The notes: generated by a model not told the origin, from the letters alone. 64,000 bases of DNA from Desulforhopalus vacuolatus (GCF_016918505.1 NZ_JAFFPZ010000014.1:21366-85365), one strand, 5' to 3'; numbered from the stretch's first letter, positions 24,700-34,797 are shown. A program made the numbers and translations.

Positions 24700-25254
24700 T
24701 ACCATTCCTCTTAAGTTATACCCCGTTTTGTATCCTGTTTATCCATTCATGGTTACAAACGACAAAAGGAACCACGAATGGACACGAATTATTACTGAAA
24801 AAACCATAAGAGAATGCCCTTATGGTTGAATTCGGTCTGTTATTTACTTTGAGGTAATTGATTTTTTCCGTGTTCTTCCGTGTTTTCCGTGGGAGCAAAC
24901 TGCATGAGAACTATGGCAATGTATTGTTTCTGCTTATCGGCCCATAAGGAGCAGGATCTGTTCTCATGTTCCAGGTAAACCACGGAATATGAGAGCGTAA
25001 AACGCTCAACCCCGACTTTCGGATGACTCCCAAAGTTGATTATCCTGGTGCAATGTACGGCTTAACTTCGGATACAAACGTTTTCGTTTAGTGCGTTGTC
25101 CCTGTTCGTGAAAATTCGTGTCCATTCGTGGTTACAAACTGCAAAAGGAATCACGAATGGACACGGATAAACACGAATTATTACTCATTCGTCATCGCCA
25201 AAAAAGATGTCTACGCAGTCGCGTTATCTGGTCAATACAAAGTGTAAATGGTAT
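24700..25254 (+). repeat. Dispersed repeat family B, copy 3 (internally rearranged)
   Basis: The 555-bp copy is bounded by ATACCATTCCTCTTAAG and gtgtaaatggtat. The GxxExxY fragment is reduced by an internal deletion (ctgaaa joins directly to aaccataagag). A different 130-bp block is present in the middle, including ttccgtgttttccgtgg. Inverted cacgaat arrays again form a long hairpin near 25108-25170. The rest of the 24440-25527 gap, 25255-25527, shows nothing recognisable. Confidence 0.87.
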
Positions 25255-25527
25255 TACTGCGGTTACTTTATGGGTATCTTCTTAGAGAAGGCTGGCATTT
25301 TTTGCAGGGAATGACTCCTGAAAAATGAGTATATTGCAGTAAGGCAGAAAAAAATGCGGGAAAAAAGCATTCAACGCGTTCTCCTCGTCCTTTCTTCTTA
25401 TAAATTTCCATGGTGTTGAAAACACGGAAAACTGCTCTGTAGAGGGGGCATTTCCTCTTCCAGCGGAAATTTCGAAAATCAAGGTGAACTTCATTCGTTT
25501 TCTTTTTCGGCAGTAGCAGGAATAATC

Positions 25528-27246
25528 ATGCTTTGTGAATTGCGTATAAAAAATCTGGCACTGATTGAGGCGCTGGAGTTGAATTTTGAGCAGCCGGGCA
25601 GTGGAGCTGGTTCTCTGGTGGTAATGACTGGTGAGACTGGTGCGGGCAAATCGGTCATGCTCAGGGCTATTCATCTTCTTTCCGGCCGCCGCGCTTCAGT
25701 AGAGTGGATTCGCAGTGGTGAATCAAATTGCGAGGTTGAGGCTCTGTTTGAGATTGATTCGCATCATTGGCGCCTTCTCGAACGGTTGGAAGAGGGCGGT
25801 TTTGGTGGAAATACCAAACTCATTATTCGGCGGGTGCTGAGTGCAAACGGACGCAGTCGTTTCTATGTTAATGGTTCGCTGGCCACGGGAAAACTGGTTG
25901 GTGAGCTGGCAGTGGAACTGCTCAACGTTGCCAGTCAGCATGATCAGCAGCGTCTATTGCAGACCGGGGTTCATCTCGACCTCCTTGACACCATTGGTGA
26001 TCTTCAGGGTCAGAAAAAGGCCTATACTGAGCACTACCGTCAGTGGCAGGAAAAGAAGGCAGAGATGGCGGTTCTTCTGCAGGAGGAGCAGGAAAAAGAG
26101 CAGCGGCTTGATCTCCTCCGCTTTCAGCTTGGTGAGATTCACGCTGCCAGCCTGCAGCCGCAGGAAGACGATGCACTGGTAGTGGAAAAAAAGCGGTTGA
26201 AGAACGGTCAGTCTCTGATGGAGTTGTGCAGGGAAAGCCATTATCTGCTCTCCGGTACACTGATGGATGAGTTGTCGCAGCTTCGTCAAAATGTTATTCA
26301 GATCGCGACGCTGGATGACACTGCTGATAAACTTGCTGAAGAAATAAGTGATTATACCTTCAAGGCGGAAGATCTGGTTCAGGAGCTGCGAAATTACCAG
26401 GGAAGTCTGGAGAGCAACCCGGTCCGGCTGGAACATATCCATGAGCGTCTTGATCTTCTTTCACAACTCAAACGCAAGTATGGCGAGACCCTTGAACAGA
26501 TTTTCGAATTTGTCGCCAGCGGTGAGGAAGAACTGCAGCATTTGGAGAATATGGAGCGGGAGATGAATGCCCTTGCAGCTGAGGTGGCTGCGCTGGAGGA
26601 GGAAGTTTTTGTTCTCGGCAGTAAACTCAGCAGCATGCGTCGGAAGACGGCGATTGCCATGGAGGGCGCAATGGTGGATGAACTGGCTTCGCTGTCGTTT
26701 AATCGACCGATATTTGAAGTCAACTTTGCGGCTCCGGACATGTCTCGGGAGGGAGCTCTTGCTGTGGCAGGTCCTGACGGCTGGGATACCGTGGAGTTTT
26801 TTTTCTCGGCCAATCCTGGAGAGGCAGCACGGCCACTGGCAAAGATCGCCTCCGGCGGCGAGCTCTCCCGTCTGCTGCTTGCCATAAAGTGTCTTCTGGC
26901 AAAGAAAGATATGGTGGAGACGGTGATTTTTGATGAGGTTGATACCGGGATCGGTGGAGAGGCGGCCGAGGCTGTGGCGCGCAAGATACAGGAGCTGGCG
27001 GGACACCATCAGGTCTTCTGCATTACTCATCTGCCGCAGATTGCCGCCAGGGGCGGCCTGCATCTTGAAGTGGTGAAGTCGGTGCAGGGGGAGCGCACCC
27101 GCACTGATGTGAAGGTGCTTGGTAAAGAGGAGCGTGTTGTCGAGCTGGTGCGAATGCTGGCCGGAGATTCAGCCACTGAGCAGACGGAGGCCTGGGCTCG
27201 GGATCTTCTTGGAAAAAGAATGAAAAGGAGCAGTTTACGTGATTGA
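25528..27246 (+). CDS. recN: DNA repair protein RecN (SMC-like ATPase)
   Basis: The 572-residue protein has Walker A GETGAGKS (35-42), the QHDQQRLL segment, a central coiled coil (about 150-370), the ABC signature ASGGELSRLLLAIK, Walker B VIFDEVDTGIGGEAA, and ITHLPQIAARG. RecN aids double-strand break repair. It overlaps the next gene by 8 bp. The 5' flank up to the family B copy shows no clear promoter. Confidence 0.96.
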   Translation: MLCELRIKNLALIEALELNFEQPGSGAGSLVVMTGETGAGKSVMLRAIHLLSGRRASVEWIRSGESNCEVEALFEIDSHHWRLLERLEEGGFGGNTKLIIRRVLSANGRSRFYVNGSLATGKLVGELAVELLNVASQHDQQRLLQTGVHLDLLDTIGDLQGQKKAYTEHYRQWQEKKAEMAVLLQEEQEKEQRLDLLRFQLGEIHAASLQPQEDDALVVEKKRLKNGQSLMELCRESHYLLSGTLMDELSQLRQNVIQIATLDDTADKLAEEISDYTFKAEDLVQELRNYQGSLESNPVRLEHIHERLDLLSQLKRKYGETLEQIFEFVASGEEELQHLENMEREMNALAAEVAALEEEVFVLGSKLSSMRRKTAIAMEGAMVDELASLSFNRPIFEVNFAAPDMSREGALAVAGPDGWDTVEFFFSANPGEAARPLAKIASGGELSRLLLAIKCLLAKKDMVETVIFDEVDTGIGGEAAEAVARKIQELAGHHQVFCITHLPQIAARGGLHLEVVKSVQGERTRTDVKVLGKEERVVELVRMLAGDSATEQTEAWARDLLGKRMKRSSLRD

Positions 27247-28315
27247 AGCAGTATCTGACAAGGTGAAGGCGCTGGCACTCTATTCCGGCGGTCTGGACTC
27301 TATTCTTGCCACCCGGGTGGTGATGGCCCAGGGAGTGGAGGTGGAGGCGGTACAGTTCGTAACCCCATTTTTTAATTATGATATTATAAGGGATATTCCA
27401 GCATATAAAGATTATGCATTAAAACAGTTTGGTATAAAAGTCCATGTCGAGGATATCAGCGAGCCGTACCTTGCCATGCTGCGGCATCCCGATCACGGAT
27501 TCGGCAAAAACTTCAATCCCTGTATCGACTGTAAAATCATGATGATAACGAGGGCAAAGGAACTGCTTGTCGAGCGTGGTGCCTCTTTCCTTATTTCCGG
27601 AGAAGTGCTGGGTCAGCGCCCGATGTCACAGCGTCGCGATACGCTGAATGTTATTGAGCGCGATGCGGATGTCCATTCGCTTCTCCTGCGGCCGCTTTCG
27701 GCACAGTTCATGCCAGAGACTGAGGCGGAACTGCAGGGCTGGGTGGATCGTTCGCAGCTCTATGGCATCAGCGGTCGAGGGCGTTTTGACCAGATAGCTC
27801 TGGCGCGGAAAATGGGCATTACAAACTATCCCGCTCCAGCTGGAGGCTGTATTCTTACCGATCCAATTCTCAGCCGGAGAATCAAGGGGTTATACAGCAG
27901 AGTGAGTACCCTTGACAATGATTCCGTGAGTGTCGGCGATGTGCGTTCACTGTTAATCGGGCGACAGGTCCATCTCCCCTCGGGCGGGTGGCTGATTCTC
28001 GGACGGGATGAAAAAGAGAACGACTGCCTGGAACTGCTCGCCGGAACGCAGGATATGCTGCTCACCATGGAGGAGTGGCCAGGGCCGTCAGCAATCCTGA
28101 AAAAAGCGGAAGAGTACAGTGACAAGGAACAGCTTTCATCTGATATTGAGCTGTCCGCCTCTTTGATGGTACGCTACGCGCGAAAGATCCCGCCTGATGA
28201 TTCCCGCCGTGGCCGGGCAGTTCTTGTTTTCCGGGGAGGAGACCGCAACTCTGTTCCGGAATCTCTTGAGGCAGAGCCGTATCCAACCGAGGAGTTTCGT
28301 AAGTGGATCCTGTAA
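27239..28315 (+). CDS. ThiI-like PP-loop ATPase (tRNA thiolation-type)
   Basis: The 358-residue protein carries the PP-loop SGGLDS (16-21), a CIDCK pair near residue 94 and a GEVLGQRPMSQ block. The N-terminal two thirds are a ThiI/MnmA-type adenylating domain, and the C-terminal third is a separate small domain. It lacks the THUMP and NFLD domains of classical ThiI, so the target (tRNA U8 or another sulfur acceptor) is uncertain. The start is GTG with an aaggag ribosome site inside the recN end, and translation is coupled to recN. Confidence 0.85.
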   Translation: MIEAVSDKVKALALYSGGLDSILATRVVMAQGVEVEAVQFVTPFFNYDIIRDIPAYKDYALKQFGIKVHVEDISEPYLAMLRHPDHGFGKNFNPCIDCKIMMITRAKELLVERGASFLISGEVLGQRPMSQRRDTLNVIERDADVHSLLLRPLSAQFMPETEAELQGWVDRSQLYGISGRGRFDQIALARKMGITNYPAPAGGCILTDPILSRRIKGLYSRVSTLDNDSVSVGDVRSLLIGRQVHLPSGGWLILGRDEKENDCLELLAGTQDMLLTMEEWPGPSAILKKAEEYSDKEQLSSDIELSASLMVRYARKIPPDDSRRGRAVLVFRGGDRNSVPESLEAEPYPTEEFRKWIL

Positions 28316-28388
28316 CAGCTTTCTGAAGCTGCACCATTGCAAACCTGCAGGAATCATTTTTTTTCAAATTTTTAAGAGGAGAATTCGC

Positions 28389-28748
28389 ATGGCCAGAGAA
28401 TCGAAACCCCTTGTTTTCTTTGAAGAGACAATGGAAAAACTTGATATTCGCACGGGAAGGATAATTACAGTAGAGCTGGAGACAAAAACGCCAAAACTGA
28501 CGTATAAAATGACTATTGATTTTGGGAAATTTGGTACCAGAACGAGTTATGGGCGTTTTACAAAACATCCTGTTGAAGAGGTGAAAGACAGGCTTGTTCT
28601 CGCTGTCCTGAACTTCGGTCCCAAAAAGATGGGGCTGGTTACATCAGAAGTTTTGGTTTTGGGCGTGCAATATCCAAAGGCTGACAGTGGCGAGGCAACT
28701 TTTGTCTCTCCTGCGGTAAATGCGAAAATCGGCAGCAAACTTTTTTGA
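28389..28748 (+). CDS. CsaA-like tRNA-binding domain protein
   Basis: The 119-residue protein has the EMAP/CsaA OB-fold pattern MEKLDIRTGRIITVEL, then YKMTIDFGKFGTRTS, VLAVLNFGPKKMG and SEVLVLGV, and ends with a GSKLF terminus. CsaA-type proteins bind tRNA or act as secretion chaperones. The usual SSAQIT stretch reads TSYGRFT. I chose the ATG at 28389 because of an excellent ribosome site (aagaggag). An open frame extending upstream to 28197 overlaps the preceding gene and carries no homology. Confidence 0.88.
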   Translation: MARESKPLVFFEETMEKLDIRTGRIITVELETKTPKLTYKMTIDFGKFGTRTSYGRFTKHPVEEVKDRLVLAVLNFGPKKMGLVTSEVLVLGVQYPKADSGEATFVSPAVNAKIGSKLF

Positions 28749-28937
28749 AACGCTGAGATGCAGCCAGTTGTATAACCGCTGGTGGCAACGCATGGAGAAA
28801 AGTAAAGGGACCCTAAAGCAAAAAAGCAAAAAAACGACAAATCCTGCACAACACACCGAATTCTCTCTGCGGGTCGGAATACAGTCATCCTGATTTGAAG
28901 AAACATCTTTCGGCAACCCCTTAAAAACAGGCACAAA

Positions 28938-31319
28938 ATGACTATTACCAGAACATATGAAAAGATGGGCCTGCTCTATCTCGGTCGTGAACTTGATATG
29001 AACGGTGTCCCCGCTGGCGAAGCCCCCTTTCTCTATAAAAATAAAGATCTCACCACCCACGGAATCATCATCGGTATGACCGGCTCCGGTAAGACTGGCC
29101 TCGGCATTGATTTGATTGAAGAGGTGAGCATGGACGGGGTTCCCTCCATTATCATCGACCCGAAGGGCGATATGGGGAACCTGATGCTCACTTTTCCCGA
29201 GTGTCGGGCGGAGGATTTTCAACCCTGGGTTGATCCGACTGAGGCAACCCGCAGGGAACTCTCGGTGGAGGCCTTTGCCGAGCGTACCGCCACGCAGTGG
29301 CGTGAAGGACTTTCCGAGTGGGGAGAGGATCTGAGTCGTATCGGCGAACTGCGCAGGCGTACGGAGGTGGCCATCTATACTCCGGGAAGCTCTGCGGGGC
29401 TGCCGGTGTCGGTTCTTTCCAGCTTTGAGGCCCCTTCGCAGGATGTGATGGACGATGCCGACACTCTTCACAGCATGGTCAGCGCCACCGTCACCAGTTT
29501 GCTGGCGCTCATTGGTGTCAGGGGGGATCCGCTGCAGAGCCGCGAGCACATTCTGCTCAGTTCCCTGCTCCTTCACCACTGGCGGCGTGGCGAATCGCCG
29601 AATATGGAACGGCTTATCGGAGACATCGTCAGCCCTCCGTTTGACAAGGTGGGTGTTTTCCCGCTGGAGAGTTTTTACCCGCAGTCCGAACGCATGAAGC
29701 TGGCTGTTGCCCTGAACAATATCATCGCCAGTCCTGGCTTTGCCGCCTGGATGCAGGGCGAGCCGCTTGATATCCAGCATTTGCTCTACAGCAGCGATGG
29801 TCGGCCGCGTACCGTTATCTTCTCCATCTCCCATCTCACCGACGACGAACGGATGTTTTTCGTCACCATGCTGTTGAACGCCTTCATTGGCTGGATGCGT
29901 CGCCAGCAGGGCGCTTCATCTCTGAAGGCGCTGCTCTATATGGATGAGATCTTCGGCTATTTTCCGCCTACCGCCAATCCTCCGTCGAAAAAACCGATGA
30001 TGATGCTGCTCAAACAGGCGCGTGCCTTCGGTGTGGGAGTGGTACTGGCAACGCAGAATCCAGTGGATCTTGACTATCGAGGCCTGGCCAATATCGGTTC
30101 GTGGTTTGTTGGCCGCCTGCAGACCCGGCAGGACCAGGACCGCGTGGTCGAGGGAATTGTCGGGGCCAGCGATGGCAACGTGAAGACGGTTGAGGTGCGG
30201 CGGATGCTGGCCAGTATGAAGGGCCGGCAGTTTTTGCTTAACTCCGTTTACCTTGAAGAGCCGGTGCTCTTTGAAACACGCTGGGTGATGAGTTATCTGA
30301 AAGGGCCGATGAGTAAGAATGACATCAGGCGGTTGATGAAAAATCGGCAGGTTACAGAAAGTCTTCCCCCGGGTGAAAATCGTCCATCAATGACTGCATC
30401 CCGTGATGCGGGGAGTACGGGCATGGCTCCGGTATTTAAAAGAGAAATGGCGCAGCGCTACCATCTTGCCTCTCCTGTTGAGGTTCCGGATTTTGATCCG
30501 TGGCTCGGTTTCATCGCTTCGGTGCGGTATTATGACGCGCGTCGCAATATTGACATTGTGGAGTCATGGAACCGCCGCCTTTATCTTGACAGGCAGTGGA
30601 GTCGTCCCGACTGGGACCTGCTGGAAGAGGTCTCGTCTCCGGATGACTGGGCGATGAGTGCGCCGGAAGGGGCGAAATACTATCCGCTGCCAGGGGCATT
30701 AAGTGCGCTGTCGAGTCTGCACCCGCTGGAGAAGGAGTATGCCGACTGGCTGTATCAAAACCGGAGGCTGGAGCTGTTTCGGGTGAAGGATTTGCGGCTG
30801 GAATCAACTCCTGGAGAAACTGAGGCTGATTTTATGGTGCGGGTGGGGGATTGTCTGCGCGACCGCAGGGAGCAGGCTGTGGAAAAACTGCGCCAGCAGT
30901 ACGAAGTGAAACAGAAACGGCTGGAGGATCGGCTGGAAAAAGCTCTGGTAAAGGTAGAGAAGGAAAAACAGGATGTACAGACAAAGACTGCTGACACTCT
31001 CATTTCCTTTGGCACTGCAGTCCTTGGCGCATTCTTTGGCCGCAGGGCTTTCTCTGCCACCAATATCCGCCAGGCAGCCACCGGTGTGCGTGGAGTGGGC
31101 CGGGTTTCACGGGAGCGCGGTGACGTAAAACGGGCCGAGGACGAGGTTCTCCGCCTGAGGGAGGATATTGACATGATGGCCACCGAGATTGAGGAAAAGG
31201 TAACTGACCTCAGTAAAGAATATGCCGTCGAAAACTATACGACAGAGGTTTTTGCCATCAAGCCCCGCCGTGCGGATATTTTTGATCTGGAGGTGGTGTT
31301 GTTGTGGGAAACAGTATGA
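28938..31319 (+). CDS. HerA/FtsK-like P-loop ATPase with C-terminal coiled coil
   Basis: The 793-residue protein has Walker A GMTGSGKTG (46-54), then IIIDPKGDMGNL, Walker B ALLYMDEIFG (about 342-351), and ATQNPVDLDYRGLANIG with a downstream QTRQDQDRV arginine block. These are features of HerA/TraG-type hexameric pumps. The C-terminus has a long charged coiled coil (about 640-695), a Gly/Ala-rich hydrophobic segment (SFGTAVLGAFFGRR) and a second coiled coil. It is alone, without NurA or Sir2 beside it, so its partner is unknown. Membrane or DNA association via the hydrophobic segment is possible. Confidence 0.85.
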   Translation: MTITRTYEKMGLLYLGRELDMNGVPAGEAPFLYKNKDLTTHGIIIGMTGSGKTGLGIDLIEEVSMDGVPSIIIDPKGDMGNLMLTFPECRAEDFQPWVDPTEATRRELSVEAFAERTATQWREGLSEWGEDLSRIGELRRRTEVAIYTPGSSAGLPVSVLSSFEAPSQDVMDDADTLHSMVSATVTSLLALIGVRGDPLQSREHILLSSLLLHHWRRGESPNMERLIGDIVSPPFDKVGVFPLESFYPQSERMKLAVALNNIIASPGFAAWMQGEPLDIQHLLYSSDGRPRTVIFSISHLTDDERMFFVTMLLNAFIGWMRRQQGASSLKALLYMDEIFGYFPPTANPPSKKPMMMLLKQARAFGVGVVLATQNPVDLDYRGLANIGSWFVGRLQTRQDQDRVVEGIVGASDGNVKTVEVRRMLASMKGRQFLLNSVYLEEPVLFETRWVMSYLKGPMSKNDIRRLMKNRQVTESLPPGENRPSMTASRDAGSTGMAPVFKREMAQRYHLASPVEVPDFDPWLGFIASVRYYDARRNIDIVESWNRRLYLDRQWSRPDWDLLEEVSSPDDWAMSAPEGAKYYPLPGALSALSSLHPLEKEYADWLYQNRRLELFRVKDLRLESTPGETEADFMVRVGDCLRDRREQAVEKLRQQYEVKQKRLEDRLEKALVKVEKEKQDVQTKTADTLISFGTAVLGAFFGRRAFSATNIRQAATGVRGVGRVSRERGDVKRAEDEVLRLREDIDMMATEIEEKVTDLSKEYAVENYTTEVFAIKPRRADIFDLEVVLLWETV

Positions 31320-31352
31320 AAATGAATTGCAGAGTATAATGGAGAATGGAGT

Positions 31353-32216
31353 ATGAAATATATTGGAGCCCACGTTTCCGCTGCTGGCGGAGTTGCCAAT
31401 GCCCCTGTTAATGCCGCCGCCATCGGCGCAACAGCTTTTGCTTTCTTTACGAAAAATCAGCGTCAATGGAAAGCAAAGCCGCTGACGGAGAAAGATATCG
31501 ATGATTTTAAGGCGGCCTGTGAACAGTATGGATTTACTCCGGCACAAATTCTACCGCACGATTCCTATCTAATCAATCCTGGTCACCCGGAAGATGAGGC
31601 GCTGGCGAAGTCTCGCACCGCCTTTAACGATGAGATGCTGCGCTGTCATCAGCTTGGCCTGCACTTACTCAACTTTCATCCTGGAAGCCACCTGAAAAAA
31701 ATTGAGAAAGAGGCGTGTCTCGCCCGCATCGCCGAGTCTGTCAACCTGGCCCACGAAGAGGTGCCGGATGTGTGTACGGTGATTGAGAATACCGCAGGAC
31801 AGGGAACGAATCTCGGCTGGCGCCTGGAAGAGATTGCCGCCATTATTGATGGCGTAAAAGAGAAAGAGAGGGTTGGGGTATGTATTGATACCTGCCACTT
31901 TTTTGCAGCAGGGTATGATTTGACCAGCGCGAAGGCCTGTACGAAGAGCTTTGCCGAGTTCGACCGCATCATCGGTTTTAAATATCTTAAAGGGATGCAT
32001 CTTAACGATGCAAAGTCTACCCTTGGCAGCCATGTGGATCGCCACGACAGTATTGGCAAGGGGAATATTAGTGCGGAGTGTTTCCGCTGGCTGATGGCTG
32101 ACAGCCGTTTCGACGGTATTCCGCTGGTGCTTGAGACTGTGGAACCGAAGATCTGGCCACAGGAAATTGCCCAGCTCAAGAGGTGGGCGGGGCAGCCTCC
32201 TCTTTCTACTCAATAA
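31353..32216 (+). CDS. nfo: Endonuclease IV (AP endonuclease)
   Basis: The 287-residue TIM-barrel protein has the family motifs [60 protein letters not shown] and VLETVEP. These include the His, Glu and Asp zinc ligands. It cleaves abasic sites in base excision repair. It lies 33 bp after the HerA-like gene and may be cotranscribed. Confidence 0.96.
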   Translation: MKYIGAHVSAAGGVANAPVNAAAIGATAFAFFTKNQRQWKAKPLTEKDIDDFKAACEQYGFTPAQILPHDSYLINPGHPEDEALAKSRTAFNDEMLRCHQLGLHLLNFHPGSHLKKIEKEACLARIAESVNLAHEEVPDVCTVIENTAGQGTNLGWRLEEIAAIIDGVKEKERVGVCIDTCHFFAAGYDLTSAKACTKSFAEFDRIIGFKYLKGMHLNDAKSTLGSHVDRHDSIGKGNISAECFRWLMADSRFDGIPLVLETVEPKIWPQEIAQLKRWAGQPPLSTQ

Positions 32217-32406
32217 CGAGATCGCGCAGTTCATTTTCGTCAGCTTTATTGGGCGGAAAGTGCTGTGCGGTCAGCAGGCCGATCTGTGTTACGGCCTTGC
32301 AAATCGCACCACTGTTGTGCTTTTTCCTGACGGTTACCGTCAGATTGTTGAAACTGTTCTTCCACTCTTCTTTTCCCCTTTTCCCCTTTTTGTATCCCCC
32401 CCTCAT
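32206..32406 (-). CDS. Possible small protein, unrecognised
   Basis: A 66-residue minus-strand frame lies almost wholly in the 32217-32686 gap, overlapping the nfo end by 11 bp. The second half ([19 protein letters not shown] and then [16 protein letters not shown]) has a protein-like composition. The first 20 residues come from a purine-rich, low-complexity tract. There is no convincing ribosome site. It may be a real small gene, the tail of a decayed one, or chance. The rest of the gap (32407-32686) shows nothing recognisable. Confidence 0.25.
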   Translation of the reverse strand: MRGGYKKGKRGKEEWKNSFNNLTVTVRKKHNSGAICKAVTQIGLLTAQHFPPNKADENELRDLVIE

Positions 32407-32686
32407 CGCCGGGGAGCCACGTCTGCTGTTCCAGTATTGAGGTGTATACAGTACACTCTATTCACCGCTGCTGTGTGGTGCAGGGGATGTGGACTGTACC
32501 GATGGACAGAATGTTCATGAGGTCTTCCTCAGATTGAATGTGCAGCAGGAGAAAAAATATTTGAAGAATATCGTATTGTTCAGATCCGGTCTCGTTATTT
32601 CCTGACGGAAAGAGCTGTAGAAATATGGTAATAAAAAGTATTTACCATGCAATGCGACTGAATCAAACCCAAGTGAGGATCTCTCC

Positions 32687-34573
32687 ATGAAAAAAATACG
32701 TGCGATGCGTGATCCACGACTGCACACGGTCGTTTTTCTTTCTCTTCTCTGCCTGGTCTTCTGTTGCCTCTACTTTTTCGTGGTGTATAACCGTGCCACG
32801 GTGGAACTAAATCTTGAGATACATGATGCCCCGAAGGGCAGTCGAGTACGCATTTTTTTCGCCTCCGGGGAGCAGAGTTGGTCGGAATTGCGTTCTGTGG
32901 CAGTTCATATCAGGCCAGGGCTGGTCGTTTATAGTTTTCCTTTGCCCAGCCTCAGGAAAGTGGAACGGTTGCGTATCGATACCCATAATTACGCGGGAGA
33001 GGCAAAACTGTCCAGCTTCAGAATGATTCAACCGGGCCATACACCGATTGAGCTGAATGCTGCTGAACTTTCCACCCGTCTTCATCCCCTTGTTGCCGGG
33101 ACTCAGATTGAACTGCAGGGGAAGACGGTGCTGGTGCGTTCTTCTGACAACGATCCGCAGCTTGAAATTTTTCCACAGCAGGGTTTTGTCGGCCAGGACT
33201 GGGGAATACTGCTGCCGCGTTTTCTGGTGATCTGCTGCGGGGTGCTGTTGATCTGGTTCGGGGGGAGACGTCTGGTGCCGGGAGTGGCCTTTGTACCGAT
33301 GCTGCTTTTCGGTGTCTGGTGCCTTGCACTGGTCATGGCACTGCAGAGCCGGAACAATGCCCACCCGGATGAGTATGTCCATCTGGCGGCGCAGAAATAT
33401 TATGAGAGCCACTGGCTGCCGCCAGCGGTGGACAATCCGGAAATCGCCTGTACTTTCAGCGTATATGGTAACTCAAGGCTCTCAAGCAAAGAAATTTATT
33501 ATCTGTTCGCGGGCAGGTTCACCCGAGCAACCGCCTTCCTTCAACTGCCTTCCCCCCTGGACAGACGAGCTTTCCAGCTTTTTCTTCTCAGTCTTATTCT
33601 GCTTGCCACCATGCGCAGTACCTGTGCCCGGTTGACTGCTCTACCCCTGTTGCTGACCTCACAGAGCTGGTATCTCTTCAGTTACTGCAACTCCGATGCT
33701 TTTTCGCTTTTCATGGCCTGGCTGGTGGGGTGGCAGGTAGTGGATAAGGAAAGTGTGCTGCAGCGCTTTCTCTTCTATGAAGGCAGGTGGCGGATTCTGG
33801 GGGTGGTACTGGCGGGCATCGGCGCCGGGGTGGTGTTTATGATTAAACAGAATTATCTGCCCTTTACGGTGCTGGTCTGTCTGCTCCTCCTGCTGCAGCT
33901 CTATCGTGAACAGAGGTCGAAGGAGTCCACGTGGATGGCGTTGAGACGGCTGGTGGCAATTGGTCTGATCGGTGCGGCATTTTTCGGTTTGCGGATCGGG
34001 CTTGACAACTACATCAACGACGGGCAACTGGCCGAAAAGCAGCTCGCCATGCAGCGAAAATATGCCCAGCCTGCCTGGCATCCTGATACGCCTCCCGAGG
34101 AGCGCATAGGTTCTCTCGGCTTGAGAGCGAAGGGGGTGAGCTGGAAGCAGGCGCTGCGTGACAAGTTCTGGTTTGAGAAGAGTTTTCGCAGCGGTTTTGG
34201 GGAGTTCGGCTACTCCTGTATTTCCGGGCCGGTGCGGTGGTACAACCTTGTGCGCTGGTGTGCTGGAGCCTTTTTCTTCTTTTTCTTTCTCTATTATTTT
34301 TACCGTGGAAATTTCGCCGAAAATATTACGGCGCTGGGGGTCCTTGCCTTCAGTGCAGCACTGATTGTGGTCTCTTTTATTCACTCCTGGACGATGGATT
34401 TTCAGCCCCAGGGCCGCTACCTTTTTCCCATTTTGTCGATGTTTGCACTGCTCTGCGGATTACAGGGAAAGGTGTTGGAACGACGGCTGGTACTGGTGCC
34501 GCTGACAGTACTGTTTGTGCTCGGAGTGTGGTTTTTTGTCTTTATCGGGTTGAGCGGGATTGCGAAGGCATGA
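32687..34573 (+). CDS. GT-C-like polytopic membrane protein (DUF2142-like)
   Basis: The 628-residue protein has a membrane anchor (13-35) and a soluble, probably periplasmic, beta-rich domain (36-170). About nine to ten further helices follow. HPDEYVHLA (about 226-234) opens the first loop after the domain, which is the acidic-motif position of GT-C enzymes. Near the C-terminus, DFQPQGRYLFPI resembles the DUF2142 end motif. GT-C enzymes transfer sugars from lipid carriers on the outer face of the membrane. It stands alone, and a family B copy abuts its stop. Confidence 0.72.
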   Translation: MKKIRAMRDPRLHTVVFLSLLCLVFCCLYFFVVYNRATVELNLEIHDAPKGSRVRIFFASGEQSWSELRSVAVHIRPGLVVYSFPLPSLRKVERLRIDTHNYAGEAKLSSFRMIQPGHTPIELNAAELSTRLHPLVAGTQIELQGKTVLVRSSDNDPQLEIFPQQGFVGQDWGILLPRFLVICCGVLLIWFGGRRLVPGVAFVPMLLFGVWCLALVMALQSRNNAHPDEYVHLAAQKYYESHWLPPAVDNPEIACTFSVYGNSRLSSKEIYYLFAGRFTRATAFLQLPSPLDRRAFQLFLLSLILLATMRSTCARLTALPLLLTSQSWYLFSYCNSDAFSLFMAWLVGWQVVDKESVLQRFLFYEGRWRILGVVLAGIGAGVVFMIKQNYLPFTVLVCLLLLLQLYREQRSKESTWMALRRLVAIGLIGAAFFGLRIGLDNYINDGQLAEKQLAMQRKYAQPAWHPDTPPEERIGSLGLRAKGVSWKQALRDKFWFEKSFRSGFGEFGYSCISGPVRWYNLVRWCAGAFFFFFFLYYFYRGNFAENITALGVLAFSAALIVVSFIHSWTMDFQPQGRYLFPILSMFALLCGLQGKVLERRLVLVPLTVLFVLGVWFFVFIGLSGIAKA

Positions 34574-34767
34574 CACCATTTCTATTAAGTTATGACCGTA
34601 ATAAATGCCATTTTCACTTTCTATTGGCGAATGTAAAGGCAGGGGGATGGGAAACAGGAGAAAGGAGACGGGAGACAGGGAAAAGCAAAAGACGGAACAG
34701 CGAAAAACTTTAAAAAAATATTTCCACGCAGTTGCGTTATCTGGTTAATACAAAATGTAAATGGTAT
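34573..34767 (+). repeat. Dispersed repeat family B, copy 4 (purine-rich variant)
   Basis: The 195-bp copy starts acACCATTTCTATTAAG and ends acaaaatgtaaatggtat. The interior differs from copies 1-3. It is a G/A-rich tract (ggagaaaggagacgggagac and similar) shared with the copies at 40708 and 63262. Its left end begins at the last base of the preceding gene. Confidence 0.85.
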
Positions 34768-34797
34768 GAGATGGCGCAGGAATTTTTTTTCCCGTTT

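Noticed and set aside
28197..28388. N-terminal extension of the CsaA-like gene.
   Set aside because: It overlaps the end of the ThiI-like gene in another frame and has no homology. A strong ribosome site precedes the ATG at 28389.
28644..29834. A 396-codon minus-strand frame across the HerA-like gene start.
   Set aside because: It is antisense to the Walker A region of a convincing ATPase, with no motif of its own.
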